A model generated the notes under the pieces. It had not been told where the DNA came from, did not search any database, and saw only the letters and a list, made by a program, of their open reading frames with translations. The translations under genes and the position numbers were made by a program. Positions 43,884-52,730 of a stretch of 64,000 nucleotides of DNA are shown here, one piece after another. The stretch is taken from contig JAEWAB010000005.1 of NCBI GenBank assembly GCA_023391875.1, positions 1-64,000 on the forward strand. Reading direction: 5' to 3'. The stretch is from Bacillota bacterium (GTDB taxonomy: Bacteria > Bacillota > Clostridia > Oscillospirales > Ruminococcaceae). Numbering within the stretch: position 1 is the first letter of the stretch; the number at the start of each line of letters is the position of its first letter.

Positions 43884-45154
43884 CCCTTTTCCCCCTCCCT
43901 TTCAACCGAAACGGTAATCGTTCCTTCCCTTATACGGTCAAACAACTGTTTTGGGAATACGATCTTCTCCATCTCACCGGGTGCCAGATGCTCCCGCTTA
44001 AAAGAGGCGAGCGTCTCTGAACCTGAACTTACAACAATCTTTGCATCTTGATAGACGTTGTTTACCCTAAAGAACAGCTCGGCAAACTTCTCAATCTTCT
44101 GCGTTCGCAGCCTTTGGGGGACGGTATAGGTTACACCAGAGCCGTTTGTAACCTCCACCGCTTCCCCTGCATCCGATTCTTGCTCCTGCTTTGCCGCAAG
44201 TGCCGCACTTTTGCCCGCTCGCAGGGCCTCGGCGGTAACGAAATCCACAAGATCATGCACATGCACCACATTACCGCACGTGAAGATGCCATTAACGGAC
44301 GTCTCCATATTCTCGTATACTACCAAACCATTGGTTCGCTTATCAATCTCAAGCCCAGCCGCGCGTGAAAGCTCATTTTCGGGTATCAACCCCACCGAAA
44401 GGAGTACCGTATCACAATCGAAAACTATCTCGGTGCCTTTAATGGGCCTTCGGTTTTCGTCAACCTTGGATACCGTCACCTGCTCTACGCGCTTATCGCC
44501 TTTGATATCGGTGATGGTATGGGAGAGATACAGCGGGATGTCGTAATCATTCAGGCACTGCACAATGTTGCGGTTTAAACCGTTTGAATAGGGCATCAGT
44601 TCCACACACCCGAGCACCTTCGCACCCTCGAGCGTCATTCTTCGAGCCATAATAAGCCCGATATCGCCCGAGCCCAAGATCAGCACCCGCCTGCCTACCA
44701 TATAGCCGTGTATGTTCACATACAGCTGTGCCGTACCGGCGGTAAAGATACCGGCGGGTCGGTCGCCCGGTATCCCGATGGCACCCCTTGTACGCTCCCT
44801 GCAGCCCATCGCAAGCACTATGGCTTTCGCCTGTAACTGCATATACCCGTTTTTGCTGTTTACGGCGTGCACCGTTTTATTACGGGTAATATCAAGCACC
44901 ATGGTATCAGTCATCACCTCTACCTTGGTTTTCTCGGTAAGTATATCAATAAACCTTCCGGCGTATTCCGGCCCTGTCAGCTCCTCTTTAAAATAGTGTA
45001 GGCCAAAGCCGTTGTGGATACACTGGTTGAGTATCCCACCCGTCTCATGATTGCGTTCTATCATCAATACCTTCTCGGCACCGTTTTCATAGGCTGCTAT
45101 GGCGGCTGCCAGACCCGCGGGCCCGCCGCCGATGACGATCACATCGTAGTTCAT
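43880..45154 (-). CDS. FAD/NAD-dependent oxidoreductase of the glp cluster
   Basis: 424-residue pyridine-nucleotide-disulfide-type flavoprotein. FAD loop VIVIGGGPAGLAAAIAAYENG at the N-terminus, second dinucleotide loop RVLILGSGDIGLIMARRM (about 160), and GIFTCGNVVHVHDLVD near 310. A redox-active CxxC is absent in the usual place; QCIHNGFGLHYF is present instead, as in GlpB-like partners. Coupled to the GlpA-like gene upstream and DUF1667 downstream. ATG 45154 has AAAGGA at nine bases. Confidence 0.88.
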   Translation of the reverse strand: MNYDVIVIGGGPAGLAAAIAAYENGAEKVLMIERNHETGGILNQCIHNGFGLHYFKEELTGPEYAGRFIDILTEKTKVEVMTDTMVLDITRNKTVHAVNSKNGYMQLQAKAIVLAMGCRERTRGAIGIPGDRPAGIFTAGTAQLYVNIHGYMVGRRVLILGSGDIGLIMARRMTLEGAKVLGCVELMPYSNGLNRNIVQCLNDYDIPLYLSHTITDIKGDKRVEQVTVSKVDENRRPIKGTEIVFDCDTVLLSVGLIPENELSRAAGLEIDKRTNGLVVYENMETSVNGIFTCGNVVHVHDLVDFVTAEALRAGKSAALAAKQEQESDAGEAVEVTNGSGVTYTVPQRLRTQKIEKFAELFFRVNNVYQDAKIVVSSGSETLASFKREHLAPGEMEKIVFPKQLFDRIREGTITVSVEREGEKG

Positions 45155-45186
45155 ACTCCGCATTCCTTTCAAAGTGATTGGTATAT

Positions 45187-46626
45187 TTATAGGGCGACGT
45201 TATCCTTGGTCGTACCTGTTATAATGTTCATACCGTCACGGTCAAGCGGCACTTTCCAAACAGGCAGGCCAAGCTCCCGTGCGATAATCTCCTGCACCCT
45301 CGGCCCGCAAAAGCCGCCCTGACACCGCCCCATACCGCAGCTGCAGCGGCGTTTTACCCCGTCTACCGAGACGGGCGACAGCGGGCGGTGCAAGGCATCT
45401 ACAATCTCACCCTCCGTCACCGTTTCGCAGCGGCAGACTACCTTGCCGTACAGCGGGTTTTGCCTGATCATCTCCGCGCGCCCGTCGGCAGACATGTATT
45501 TAAAACGGTGTACACGGCGCGTATCCATAAACGCTTCCTTTTCATTCAATCGAAGCCCTGCACGGCCAAGCATCCTTACCACATCCGCGGCAATGGCGGG
45601 GGCGGCGGTGAGGCCGGGAGACTTGATGCCCGCTATATTAAAGAACCCTTTCTGTGTTTTAGACTCCCCTATGATAAAATCGTCACTGTCTGAAATCGCC
45701 CGCAGCCCCGCAAAGTTGCGGATGGACTCCCGGAAGCTGATAGCCGGAACGGACATCGCCGAAAAACGGCGCACGTACTCCAGCCCCTCGGCGGTGGTGC
45801 CGACATCGCCCGCTCGGCCCTCCTCGGCGTTTGGGCCAACAATCAGGTTCCCATGCACGGTAGGCGCTACGAGTACTCCTTTGCCTACCTTGGTGGGGCA
45901 CTGAAAGATGATATGGCTTACCAAATTCCCTTGATTTTTGTCCAGCAGATAGTATTCCCCTCTGGACGGGTGGATGGAAAACGCAGGCGGCTCTGCCATT
46001 TTGCTCACCTTATCGGCAAGTACTCCGGCGGCGTTTACCACATACTGTGCCTGATACGTGTTGCCTCCCGCCGTTATTGTAAAGTCATCCTCCCCTTTTT
46101 GAATACCGGTTACCTCGCTGCGCAGCAAGACCTCTGCACCGTTTCTAACCGCAGTCTCCGCGAGCGCTATCGCCAGCTCCCACGGGCTGACGACACCGGC
46201 GGACGGGGCAAGCAATGCGCCTTTCACCTCCGGGTTAAGGTTGGGTTCCAGTGTGAGTACCTGTTCTCTGCCCAGCAGCTCCAGTTCCGGCACACCGTTT
46301 TGCTGCCCTCTTGCATAGAGCAATTGCAGCGTGGCAAGCTGTTCGTCGCTCAGCGCTATTACCAGTGAGCCTATCTGTTTATAGGGTACATCCAGCTTCG
46401 CACACAACTGCTTGATCAGACGGTTGCCTTCCACATTGTACCGGGCCATGGCGGTACCGCTTTCGGGGTCGTAGCCCGCGTGAACAATCGCGCTATTGGC
46501 CTTGGTGGTACCAAGCGCCACATCGTTTTCTTTCTCCAGCAAGACGACCTTTAGTTTGTACCTGCTCAGCTCGTATAAAAGCGCACAGCCGCAGATACCT
46601 CCGCCGATAATTGCAACATCGTACAT
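45187..46626 (-). CDS. glpA: GlpA-like FAD-dependent glycerol-3-phosphate dehydrogenase
   Basis: 479 residues from ATG 46626 (MYDVAIIGGGICGCALLYEL), DAO-type flavoprotein. The C-terminal domain has a BFD-like [2Fe-2S] motif (VCRCETVTEGEI about 405, then CSCGMGRCQGGFCGP). This combination matches anaerobic G3P dehydrogenases of clostridia. The GlpP gene and attenuator upstream support glycerol-3-phosphate as substrate, to dihydroxyacetone phosphate. Longer frame into the leader rejected because GGAGG lies before ATG 46626. Confidence 0.86.
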   Translation of the reverse strand: MYDVAIIGGGICGCALLYELSRYKLKVVLLEKENDVALGTTKANSAIVHAGYDPESGTAMARYNVEGNRLIKQLCAKLDVPYKQIGSLVIALSDEQLATLQLLYARGQQNGVPELELLGREQVLTLEPNLNPEVKGALLAPSAGVVSPWELAIALAETAVRNGAEVLLRSEVTGIQKGEDDFTITAGGNTYQAQYVVNAAGVLADKVSKMAEPPAFSIHPSRGEYYLLDKNQGNLVSHIIFQCPTKVGKGVLVAPTVHGNLIVGPNAEEGRAGDVGTTAEGLEYVRRFSAMSVPAISFRESIRNFAGLRAISDSDDFIIGESKTQKGFFNIAGIKSPGLTAAPAIAADVVRMLGRAGLRLNEKEAFMDTRRVHRFKYMSADGRAEMIRQNPLYGKVVCRCETVTEGEIVDALHRPLSPVSVDGVKRRCSCGMGRCQGGFCGPRVQEIIARELGLPVWKVPLDRDGMNIITGTTKDNVAL

Positions 46627-46657
46627 ATCCGTTTCCTCCCATGATGTTAGTATAACG

Positions 46658-46716
46658 CAAAAAGAGCCACACATCATAAGGCCTGCCATACCGCAAACCT
46701 CATCATGCCTGACTCT
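46658..46716 (-). terminator. GlpP-type attenuator in the glpA leader
   Basis: On the minus strand AGAGTCAGGCATGATGAGG pairs with CCTTATGATGTGTGGCTCT over about 17 of 19 positions and is followed by TTTTT. The hairpin ends about 32 bases before the glpA start, between promoter and gene. This matches the leader terminators relieved by GlpP in the presence of glycerol-3-phosphate. Confidence 0.8.
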
Positions 46717-46750
46717 AAAACTCTCAGCATCAACTATTCTCTTTGGTAAT

Positions 46751-46779
46751 ATTATATCACTCTAAAGATTATATCACAA
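46751..46779 (-). promoter_or_regulatory. glpA operon promoter
   Basis: TTGTGA (46779-46774), 17-bp spacer, TATAAT (46756-46751), placed just after the glpP stop and before the attenuator. Confidence 0.8.
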
Positions 46780-46806
46780 GTGAAAATTTACACTTCGGGC
46801 GTATTG

Positions 46807-47370
46807 CTACATAAACCATACGCTGCGGTTGGTGGTGGAGATGGCCACCGCCCCATTATTTAAGGCGGAGATGATATCCTCCTTGTCGTTGATTAAACCG
46901 CCCGCGATCACCGGGGTGCTAATCATACCGCACAGCCGCCGAATAATCTTCGGCATGGTCCCGGGCAGAATCTCTATAAAATCTGGTCGGCAGGTTTCCA
47001 TCTGCTTGATGATATTCTCAAAGGCGATGGAATCGATTAAAAAAAACCGCTGAATCGCGATAAGCGATAGCTCCTGCGCGCGCTTGATAAGCGCGGGCTT
47101 GGTGCTGATAATCCCGTCGGCCTTTGTATGCTGCTTTATATAGTCTACCGCAACCTCTTTGGCGGCCAAGCCCGCAATCAAGTCGATATGTACAATAGCG
47201 GTTTTTCCAGCGCGCTTGATGCGCTCTACGATATCGGTGATACTGCAAAGGGTGCCGAACAGTACAAAGATAATCCTGCTTTCGGACTGTAGGCAGCTCT
47301 CCAAGCCCTCGTCATCCTTTATTGCGGCAATGATCGGGCAATCATCAAAAAGGCTCGCATATCGGTTCAC
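46807..47370 (-). CDS. glpP: Glycerol-3-phosphate responsive antiterminator
   Basis: RNA-binding antiterminator; 187 residues from GTG 47370 (GGAGA upstream). A TIM-barrel-like protein with CPIIAAIKDDEGLE, VHIDLIAGLAAKEVAVDYI, DGIISTKPALIKRA, FIEILPGTMPKII and TPVIAGGLINDKEDI, all typical of GlpP. With G3P bound it prevents termination in glp leaders, here the one at 46658-46716 immediately downstream. Confidence 0.93.
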   Translation of the reverse strand: MNRYASLFDDCPIIAAIKDDEGLESCLQSESRIIFVLFGTLCSITDIVERIKRAGKTAIVHIDLIAGLAAKEVAVDYIKQHTKADGIISTKPALIKRAQELSLIAIQRFFLIDSIAFENIIKQMETCRPDFIEILPGTMPKIIRRLCGMISTPVIAGGLINDKEDIISALNNGAVAISTTNRSVWFM

Positions 47371-47563
47371 GGCAGCACATCTCCATTTCGCTTGAACATT
47401 TGGATAGTTTCTTAAGAGCGTAACCAAAATGTATGACTGTAAAACGTATTTTAAAATATGCTTGTAAATAATTATAACATATAACTCGATAAAAAGCTCA
47501 TCTCTGCTCCCTGATATTTACCCTATTGACCTACCATTTGTCCAAAAAGATACAAAATCATGG

Positions 47564-47593
47564 TCGACAGCTGCTTCTTTCATGTATTATAAT
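47564..47593 (+). promoter_or_regulatory. Promoter of the isochorismatase-like gene
   Basis: TCGACA (47564-47569), 18-bp spacer, TATAAT (47588-47593). It falls inside the longest open frame, which argues for the GTG start at 47633. Confidence 0.6.
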
Positions 47594-47632
47594 AAAACTA
47601 GGTCAATCAAACTGCTGGGAGGAAAGAATGAA

Positions 47633-48163
47633 GTGAGCGACGTAGTTTTATTGGTTGTTGATGTTCAGACGTTACTGGTTCAAAGTCACCCATATCATGA
47701 GCAAGCGGTCATCCGGAATATCAAGCAGCTTATCGCTGGCTGCAGGAATAAAGGCATTGAGGTGATATATGTCCGCCATGACGGCGGTATAGGCGACGAA
47801 ATGGAACGCGGTACGGATGCGTGGCAGATCTATAACGAAATAAAACCTGAAAATGAAGATAAGATTTTTGAGAAGGAATATAATAGCGCATTTTTACACA
47901 CCGGCCTAAAAGATTATCTCGACAGCAAAAAGATCAAGGCCATCATTTTAGTGGGCATGCAAACGGAGTACTGTATCGACGCGACCTGTAAAGCCGCTTT
48001 AGAGCACGGGTATCAGGTGATCATCCCTGAAGAAACGAACACCACTTTCGATAACGAGTATCTATCCGGAGAACAATTATATGAGTATTATAATTTTAAA
48101 ATCTGGAACAGCCGTTTCGCAAGGGTATTGCCTATGCAGCAATTAGAACAAGAATTGTCTTGA
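47633..48163 (+). CDS. Isochorismatase-family cysteine hydrolase
   Basis: 176 residues from GTG 47633 (GGAGG ten bases upstream). The catalytic triad of the family is visible: Asp in LLVVDVQTLL, Lys in IFEKEYNSAF, and Cys in GMQTEYCIDATCKAAL. Such enzymes hydrolyse amides or related bonds (nicotinamide, N-carbamoyl compounds) or isochorismate. The substrate cannot be told. Followed 21 bases later by DUF362, which may be co-transcribed. Confidence 0.85.
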   Translation: MSDVVLLVVDVQTLLVQSHPYHEQAVIRNIKQLIAGCRNKGIEVIYVRHDGGIGDEMERGTDAWQIYNEIKPENEDKIFEKEYNSAFLHTGLKDYLDSKKIKAIILVGMQTEYCIDATCKAALEHGYQVIIPEETNTTFDNEYLSGEQLYEYYNFKIWNSRFARVLPMQQLEQELS

Positions 48164-48184
48164 AACAGATAATTTAAAAGCAGC

Positions 48185-49285
48185 GTGAGTATTGCAAAGG
48201 ATGTGTTTTTTACGCCGGATATTTACATAAACTACGGCACCAATCTGCCCGACATCACCTACGAAATTATGAAGGCCGCCGATATTTCGGATAAGCTGAA
48301 CCCCGGCATGACGGTGGGCATTAAGCCCAATCTCGTCGTATCGCGTCCCGCCGAGGGCGGCGCCACCACGCACCCTGAAATTGTAGAGGGCATCATCCGT
48401 TATGTGCAGGATGCCGGGGTGCGTAATATTGTCATACTTGAAGGCTCCTGGGTGGGCGATAGTACACAGCACGCCTTTAAAAACTGCGGCTATACGGCGC
48501 TCGCCGAAAAATACGGAGTAAAGCTCATCGATACCAAGCGGGATAAAGCCGTAACGCGCACCTGCAAGGGTCTGTCGCTTAGTGTGTGCGAAAGCGCATT
48601 GAATGTGGATTTTCTGATCAATGTTCCCGTCCTCAAAGGGCATTGCCAAACGGGGATGACCTGCTGCCTGAAAAACCTCAAGGGCTGCATACCGGACAGT
48701 GAAAAGCGGCGGTTTCATTCGTTGGGGTTGCACAAGCCCATAGCGGCGCTCAATACGGTGCTGCGCCCGTCGCTGCACATCGTGGACTCGGTGTGCGGGG
48801 ATCTGTCCTTCGAAGAGGGCGGAAACCCCGTAGAGGCCAACCGGGTAATGCTTGGTTTTGATCCCGTACTGCTGGATTCCTACGGCGCGCAGCTGATAGG
48901 CTATCAGCCCGATGAGATCGATTATCTACGCTTGGCAAAAGAGTACGGCGTCGGTAGGTATGCGGGGCCCGATACTGAAATGATGGAGCTAAACGCGCAA
49001 AACCGCCCGAAGACCGGCGGACACAATAATATCGGCGCCAGAAAATTCAGTCCATATATTGATGCCGACAGCGCCTGCTCGGCCTGTTACGCCGCGCTCA
49101 TCTTCGCACTGCACAAAACCGGCCCCGTTCGCGGGGAGCGTATAAAGATCGGGCAGGGGTTTCAAGGGAAAACCTGTACGGGGATTGGCGTGGGCAACTG
49201 TACAGCGGGCTGTGAGCGATATGTCAAAGGCTGCCCGCCAAAGGCGAGCGATATTGTAGCGATGATTGAAAATATCAACCATTGA
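48185..49285 (+). CDS. DUF362 protein
   Basis: 366 residues from GTG 48185. VGIKPNLVVSRPAEGGATTHPEI, IVILEGSWVGDST and FLINVPVLKGHCQTGMTCCLKNLKG are the DUF362 signature. The family is of unknown function and often carries a ferredoxin domain. Here only scattered Cys occur near the C-terminus (SACSACYA, GNCTAGCERYVKGCPP), which could still hold one cluster. The ribosome site is weak. Confidence 0.82.
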   Translation: MSIAKDVFFTPDIYINYGTNLPDITYEIMKAADISDKLNPGMTVGIKPNLVVSRPAEGGATTHPEIVEGIIRYVQDAGVRNIVILEGSWVGDSTQHAFKNCGYTALAEKYGVKLIDTKRDKAVTRTCKGLSLSVCESALNVDFLINVPVLKGHCQTGMTCCLKNLKGCIPDSEKRRFHSLGLHKPIAALNTVLRPSLHIVDSVCGDLSFEEGGNPVEANRVMLGFDPVLLDSYGAQLIGYQPDEIDYLRLAKEYGVGRYAGPDTEMMELNAQNRPKTGGHNNIGARKFSPYIDADSACSACYAALIFALHKTGPVRGERIKIGQGFQGKTCTGIGVGNCTAGCERYVKGCPPKASDIVAMIENINH

Positions 49286-49402
49286 GCCCGCCGCGGTGAT
49301 TTCTTCCCTGACTACCTGCACAGTTAAGCCTCATTTTGTTATGGTATTCTTTTTGATAGACTAAGCCATATATCGACATGTATTGGTGAAAGGACAAAAG
49401 TT

Positions 49403-49798
49403 ATGATTAAAAGAATAGGATTAAAAACAGCCGGCATGGCCAGTGTAATCATCGCTGTTATTACAATCATCATTCACCTGCTTGTAATACTGCAAATAAT
49501 GCCTTATACCTGGATCAACGGAGGGCGGTCTGCATCCTTTGAAGCCGCAAGTCAGGCGTCTTTGGTAAGTATCGCGATACTGCTCATCTTTAGTTTCATC
49601 TATCTGTGGGCGGGCCAGATCATCCGTATTACAAAATTCAAAAGATTATTAACCGTCATTCTTTGGCTCATGTTTGCCTACGCATGTTTGGGCATCGTCA
49701 TGCAGTTTTTAGGTACTCCCTTTGAAAAAGCTGTCACCGGTGTTTTATGCATTCTAAATGCGCTCGCTACCTTTCGGCTGGCTATTGAAAAACGTTAA
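49403..49798 (+). CDS. Small four-TM membrane protein
   Basis: 131 residues with four hydrophobic segments (about 10-33, 48-70, 82-104, 106-126). I do not recognise a family. An ATG after AAAGGACAAAAGTT fits a good ribosome site. It stands alone between DUF362 and an esterase gene on the same strand. Confidence 0.65.
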   Translation: MIKRIGLKTAGMASVIIAVITIIIHLLVILQIMPYTWINGGRSASFEAASQASLVSIAILLIFSFIYLWAGQIIRITKFKRLLTVILWLMFAYACLGIVMQFLGTPFEKAVTGVLCILNALATFRLAIEKR

Positions 49799-49870
49799 AC
49801 GATGTGAGTATAGACAGAACCCATCTTTTTGCGGTATTTACCTACATAAGCATTGGATGTGAAGACTTTA

Positions 49871-50824
49871 ATGACAATCAAAGAATACTTCGTCAAGAAG
49901 ATGCTTAATAACTGGGAAGAAAGAGACAATCGGATACTCGCCCGACAATCACTGCCTTTAGGCATTCGGCAGAAGGTTGATATCCCGTATATCGACGATG
50001 GCAATCGGGGGCATCTGCTGGATGTGTATTACCCGGAAGGGGCTACGGAAAGGCTGCCCGTCATTATAGACCTTCACGGCGGCGGTTTTTTATACGGCTA
50101 TAAAGAGATGAACAGGCTGTACGGGTACCACCTTGCCAAACGGGGCTTTGTGGTGGTAAACATCAACTACCGTCTTGCCTTTCGGGATACCACTGTCCTT
50201 GGGCAGATACAGGATGTTATAGCAGCAATCAACTGGGTGGCTCACCGGCTTGGCCCCTATCACGCAGATACGGATAAGATTTTTTTAACCGGTGAGTCTG
50301 CAGGCGGGGTGCTGGCAGCCATGGCTGCGCTCATCGCAAAAAGCGAGCGTCTGCAAGGAATATTCCACGTAGCAGCAATGGATGCAGAGATAAAAGCTCT
50401 GGCGCTGATATGCGGCATGATGGGCTTTGACGAGCCTAGCATCGGCTACTGGGGCATGCGGTCGATGTGCTTTGATAAAGGCTATAAAAAGCAGGAATAT
50501 TATCAGAATATGATTTTTGAGCATCTCCCCGAGCTCTCAGCGTTGCCCCCGACGTTTCTGTCGACCAGTGATGAAGACGAGTTGCGGCATATGACACTGA
50601 ATTTTGAGGAGACCTTAAAAAAGTACGGCATAGACTATCAGCTGAAATATTATCAAAAGGTGCCCGATAAAAGGCTGGGGCATATGTTTAGTGTACTGCA
50701 TCCTGATTATGACGAAAGCTGTGAACTGATGGATGCGATGACGAACTTCTTTCAAAAAGCAGCTTTAAAGCAAGATAAGACTGGGCTGCCACAGGCACTC
50801 AGCAATAGTAAAGCCGGAGTATAG
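49871..50824 (+). CDS. Alpha/beta hydrolase, HSL-like esterase
   Basis: 317 residues from ATG 49871 (a TTG at 49853 is also in frame). Oxyanion motif DLHGGGFLYGYK (about 67), nucleophile elbow TGESAGG, acid STSDEDEL, and His in RLGHMF complete a hormone-sensitive-lipase-like triad. No signal peptide. Likely hydrolyses small esters in the cytoplasm; substrate unknown. The terminator overlaps its last codons. Confidence 0.85.
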   Translation: MTIKEYFVKKMLNNWEERDNRILARQSLPLGIRQKVDIPYIDDGNRGHLLDVYYPEGATERLPVIIDLHGGGFLYGYKEMNRLYGYHLAKRGFVVVNINYRLAFRDTTVLGQIQDVIAAINWVAHRLGPYHADTDKIFLTGESAGGVLAAMAALIAKSERLQGIFHVAAMDAEIKALALICGMMGFDEPSIGYWGMRSMCFDKGYKKQEYYQNMIFEHLPELSALPPTFLSTSDEDELRHMTLNFEETLKKYGIDYQLKYYQKVPDKRLGHMFSVLHPDYDESCELMDAMTNFFQKAALKQDKTGLPQALSNSKAGV

Positions 50825-50836
50825 AAACTCCGGCTT
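50811..50836 (+). terminator. Terminator at the esterase 3' end
   Basis: Stem AAGCCGGAGT/ACTCCGGCTT with 6-nt loop, overlapping the stop codon, followed by GCGTTTTAA. May also serve the convergent ABC-F gene. Confidence 0.75.
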
Positions 50837-50889
50837 GCGTTTTAATCGGCTGTAGTTTATACGAAGTTTCATTTAAAGAAGAACTCGTA

Positions 50890-52470
50890 TTACAGCATCA
50901 CATATTCATCATAGGTGGTTACTCTGTCTCTCATGCCGTCGGGCTTTAGCTCGATGATACGGTTCGCTATCGTCTGAATAAACTGATGGTCATGGGAGGA
51001 AAAGAGCAAAACGCCTTTAAAATCCATCAGCCCGTTGTTAAGCGCGGTAATGGATTCCAAATCCAAGTGGTTGGTGGGCTGGTCGAGCACCAGAACGTTA
51101 GAGCCAAACATCATCATCTTTGCGAGCATACACCGCACCTTCTCGCCGCCGGAAAGTACGTTTACAGGCTTATAGATGTCGTCGCCCGAAAAGAGCATCC
51201 GGCCCAAGAAGCCGCGCAGATAGGTCTCGGTGGTGTCCTTGGCGAACTGCTCCAGCCATTTGGCGAGGTTTAGTTCGCAGCCCTCAAAGTAAGTGGTATT
51301 GTCCTTCGGGAAGTAGGACTGCGTAGTGCTCACGCCCCATTTAAAGGTGCCCTCATCGGGGGTTAGCTCGCCCATCAGTATTTTAAACAGCGTGGTATTG
51401 GCGATGTCGTTCTCTCCCACGAACGCGATCTTGTCGCCCTTGTTAACGCGGAAGGAGATATTATCGAGCACCTTTACCCCGTCCACCGTATGGCTGATGC
51501 CCTCTACCGCAAGAATCTCCTTACCGGGCTCCCTATCCATCTGAAAACCCACATAGGGGTATCTTCTGGAGGACGCGGGCATTTCGTCAACCGCCAGTTT
51601 CTCAAGCAGCTTCTTCCTTGATGTCGCCTGCTTTGCCTTCGACTTGTTGGCGGAGAACCGGGCGATGAAGTTTTCAAGGTCTTTGACCTTATCCTCCCTC
51701 TTGCGGTTCTGCTCCTTCGCAATCTTCTGCATAAGCATGCTGGACTCATACCAGAAGTCGTAGTTGCCGGTGTACATCTTGATCTTGGTATAATCAATAT
51801 CCACGGTGTGGGTACACACGGTGTTTAAAAAATGCCGGTCATGGGAAACGACAATCACGGTGCCGGAATAGTCGAGCAAAAAGTCCTCCAGCCACGAAAT
51901 AGATTGCACGTCCAGATTGTTCGTCGGCTCGTCCAGCAAGATGATCTCAGGCTGCCCGAACAGCGCCTGCGCAAGCAATACCTTTACCTTTTCGCTGCCC
52001 GAAAGGGTATGCATCATGGCGCTTTGTATTTCTTCCTCCAGACCAAGGCCTTGGATGAGCCTTGATACCTCTATTTCGGCGTCCCAGCCGTTTAGCTCCG
52101 CAAACTCCGCCTCCAGCTCCGAAACCAGAATACCATCGCTCTCGGTAAACTCTTCCTTCGCGTAAAGCGTCTCTTTCTCCTTCATAATCTGATACAGCCG
52201 CGGGTTGCCCTGTATAACGGTATCCAGTACCGTAAAATTATCATAAGCGTAGTGGTCTTGCTTTAATACCGACATGCGCAGGCCCTTGGCGATGACCACG
52301 TCACCTGTTGAGGGCTCGAGCTCCCCTGCCAGTATCTTTAAAAAGGTGGATTTGCCTGCCCCGTTGGCTCCGATAATGCCGTAGCAGTTTTCGGGCAAAA
52401 ACTTGAGATCTACGTCTTTAAACAGATTGGTACCGCTAAAGCTTAAGCTTAGATTTGTTACTGTAATCAA
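50890..52470 (-). CDS. ABC-F ATPase with degenerate second nucleotide site
   Basis: 526 residues from TTG 52470 (GGAGGAACA upstream); YkpA/YbiT-like ABC-F protein acting on ribosomes, without membrane domain. NBD1 is intact: GANGAGKST, LLDEPTNNLD and LSGSEK. In NBD2 the Walker A reads GENDIANTTL, with Asn358 where Lys is expected, and Walker B reads LDQPTNHLD, with Gln464 in place of the catalytic Glu. The signature LSGGEK is kept. So the ATP site formed by NBD2 Walker motifs probably cannot hydrolyse ATP. The interdomain linker is rich in Lys/Arg as usual. Confidence 0.93.
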   Translation of the reverse strand: MITVTNLSLSFSGTNLFKDVDLKFLPENCYGIIGANGAGKSTFLKILAGELEPSTGDVVIAKGLRMSVLKQDHYAYDNFTVLDTVIQGNPRLYQIMKEKETLYAKEEFTESDGILVSELEAEFAELNGWDAEIEVSRLIQGLGLEEEIQSAMMHTLSGSEKVKVLLAQALFGQPEIILLDEPTNNLDVQSISWLEDFLLDYSGTVIVVSHDRHFLNTVCTHTVDIDYTKIKMYTGNYDFWYESSMLMQKIAKEQNRKREDKVKDLENFIARFSANKSKAKQATSRKKLLEKLAVDEMPASSRRYPYVGFQMDREPGKEILAVEGISHTVDGVKVLDNISFRVNKGDKIAFVGENDIANTTLFKILMGELTPDEGTFKWGVSTTQSYFPKDNTTYFEGCELNLAKWLEQFAKDTTETYLRGFLGRMLFSGDDIYKPVNVLSGGEKVRCMLAKMMMFGSNVLVLDQPTNHLDLESITALNNGLMDFKGVLLFSSHDHQFIQTIANRIIELKPDGMRDRVTTYDEYVML

Positions 52471-52730
52471 TGTTCCTCCAAAAGATATAAAAGATTCTAA
52501 GTTTTGATTATATACTATCCTCCGAAACCTTGCAATCATTATCGACTGTTTTATCGGTAAATGTCACCGCCGAGATATAATGAACTTCTTTCCAATACGC
52601 CGTTTTTGCGATAAAATGGTAAGTAGAATATTGCCTAACGTGAAAATACGGATACCATATTTTTCGTTTATAAAATGACGGGAAGAAATTATAGAAGCCC
52701 TCTATAATAAACCTGAAAGGATGGCTGGGG

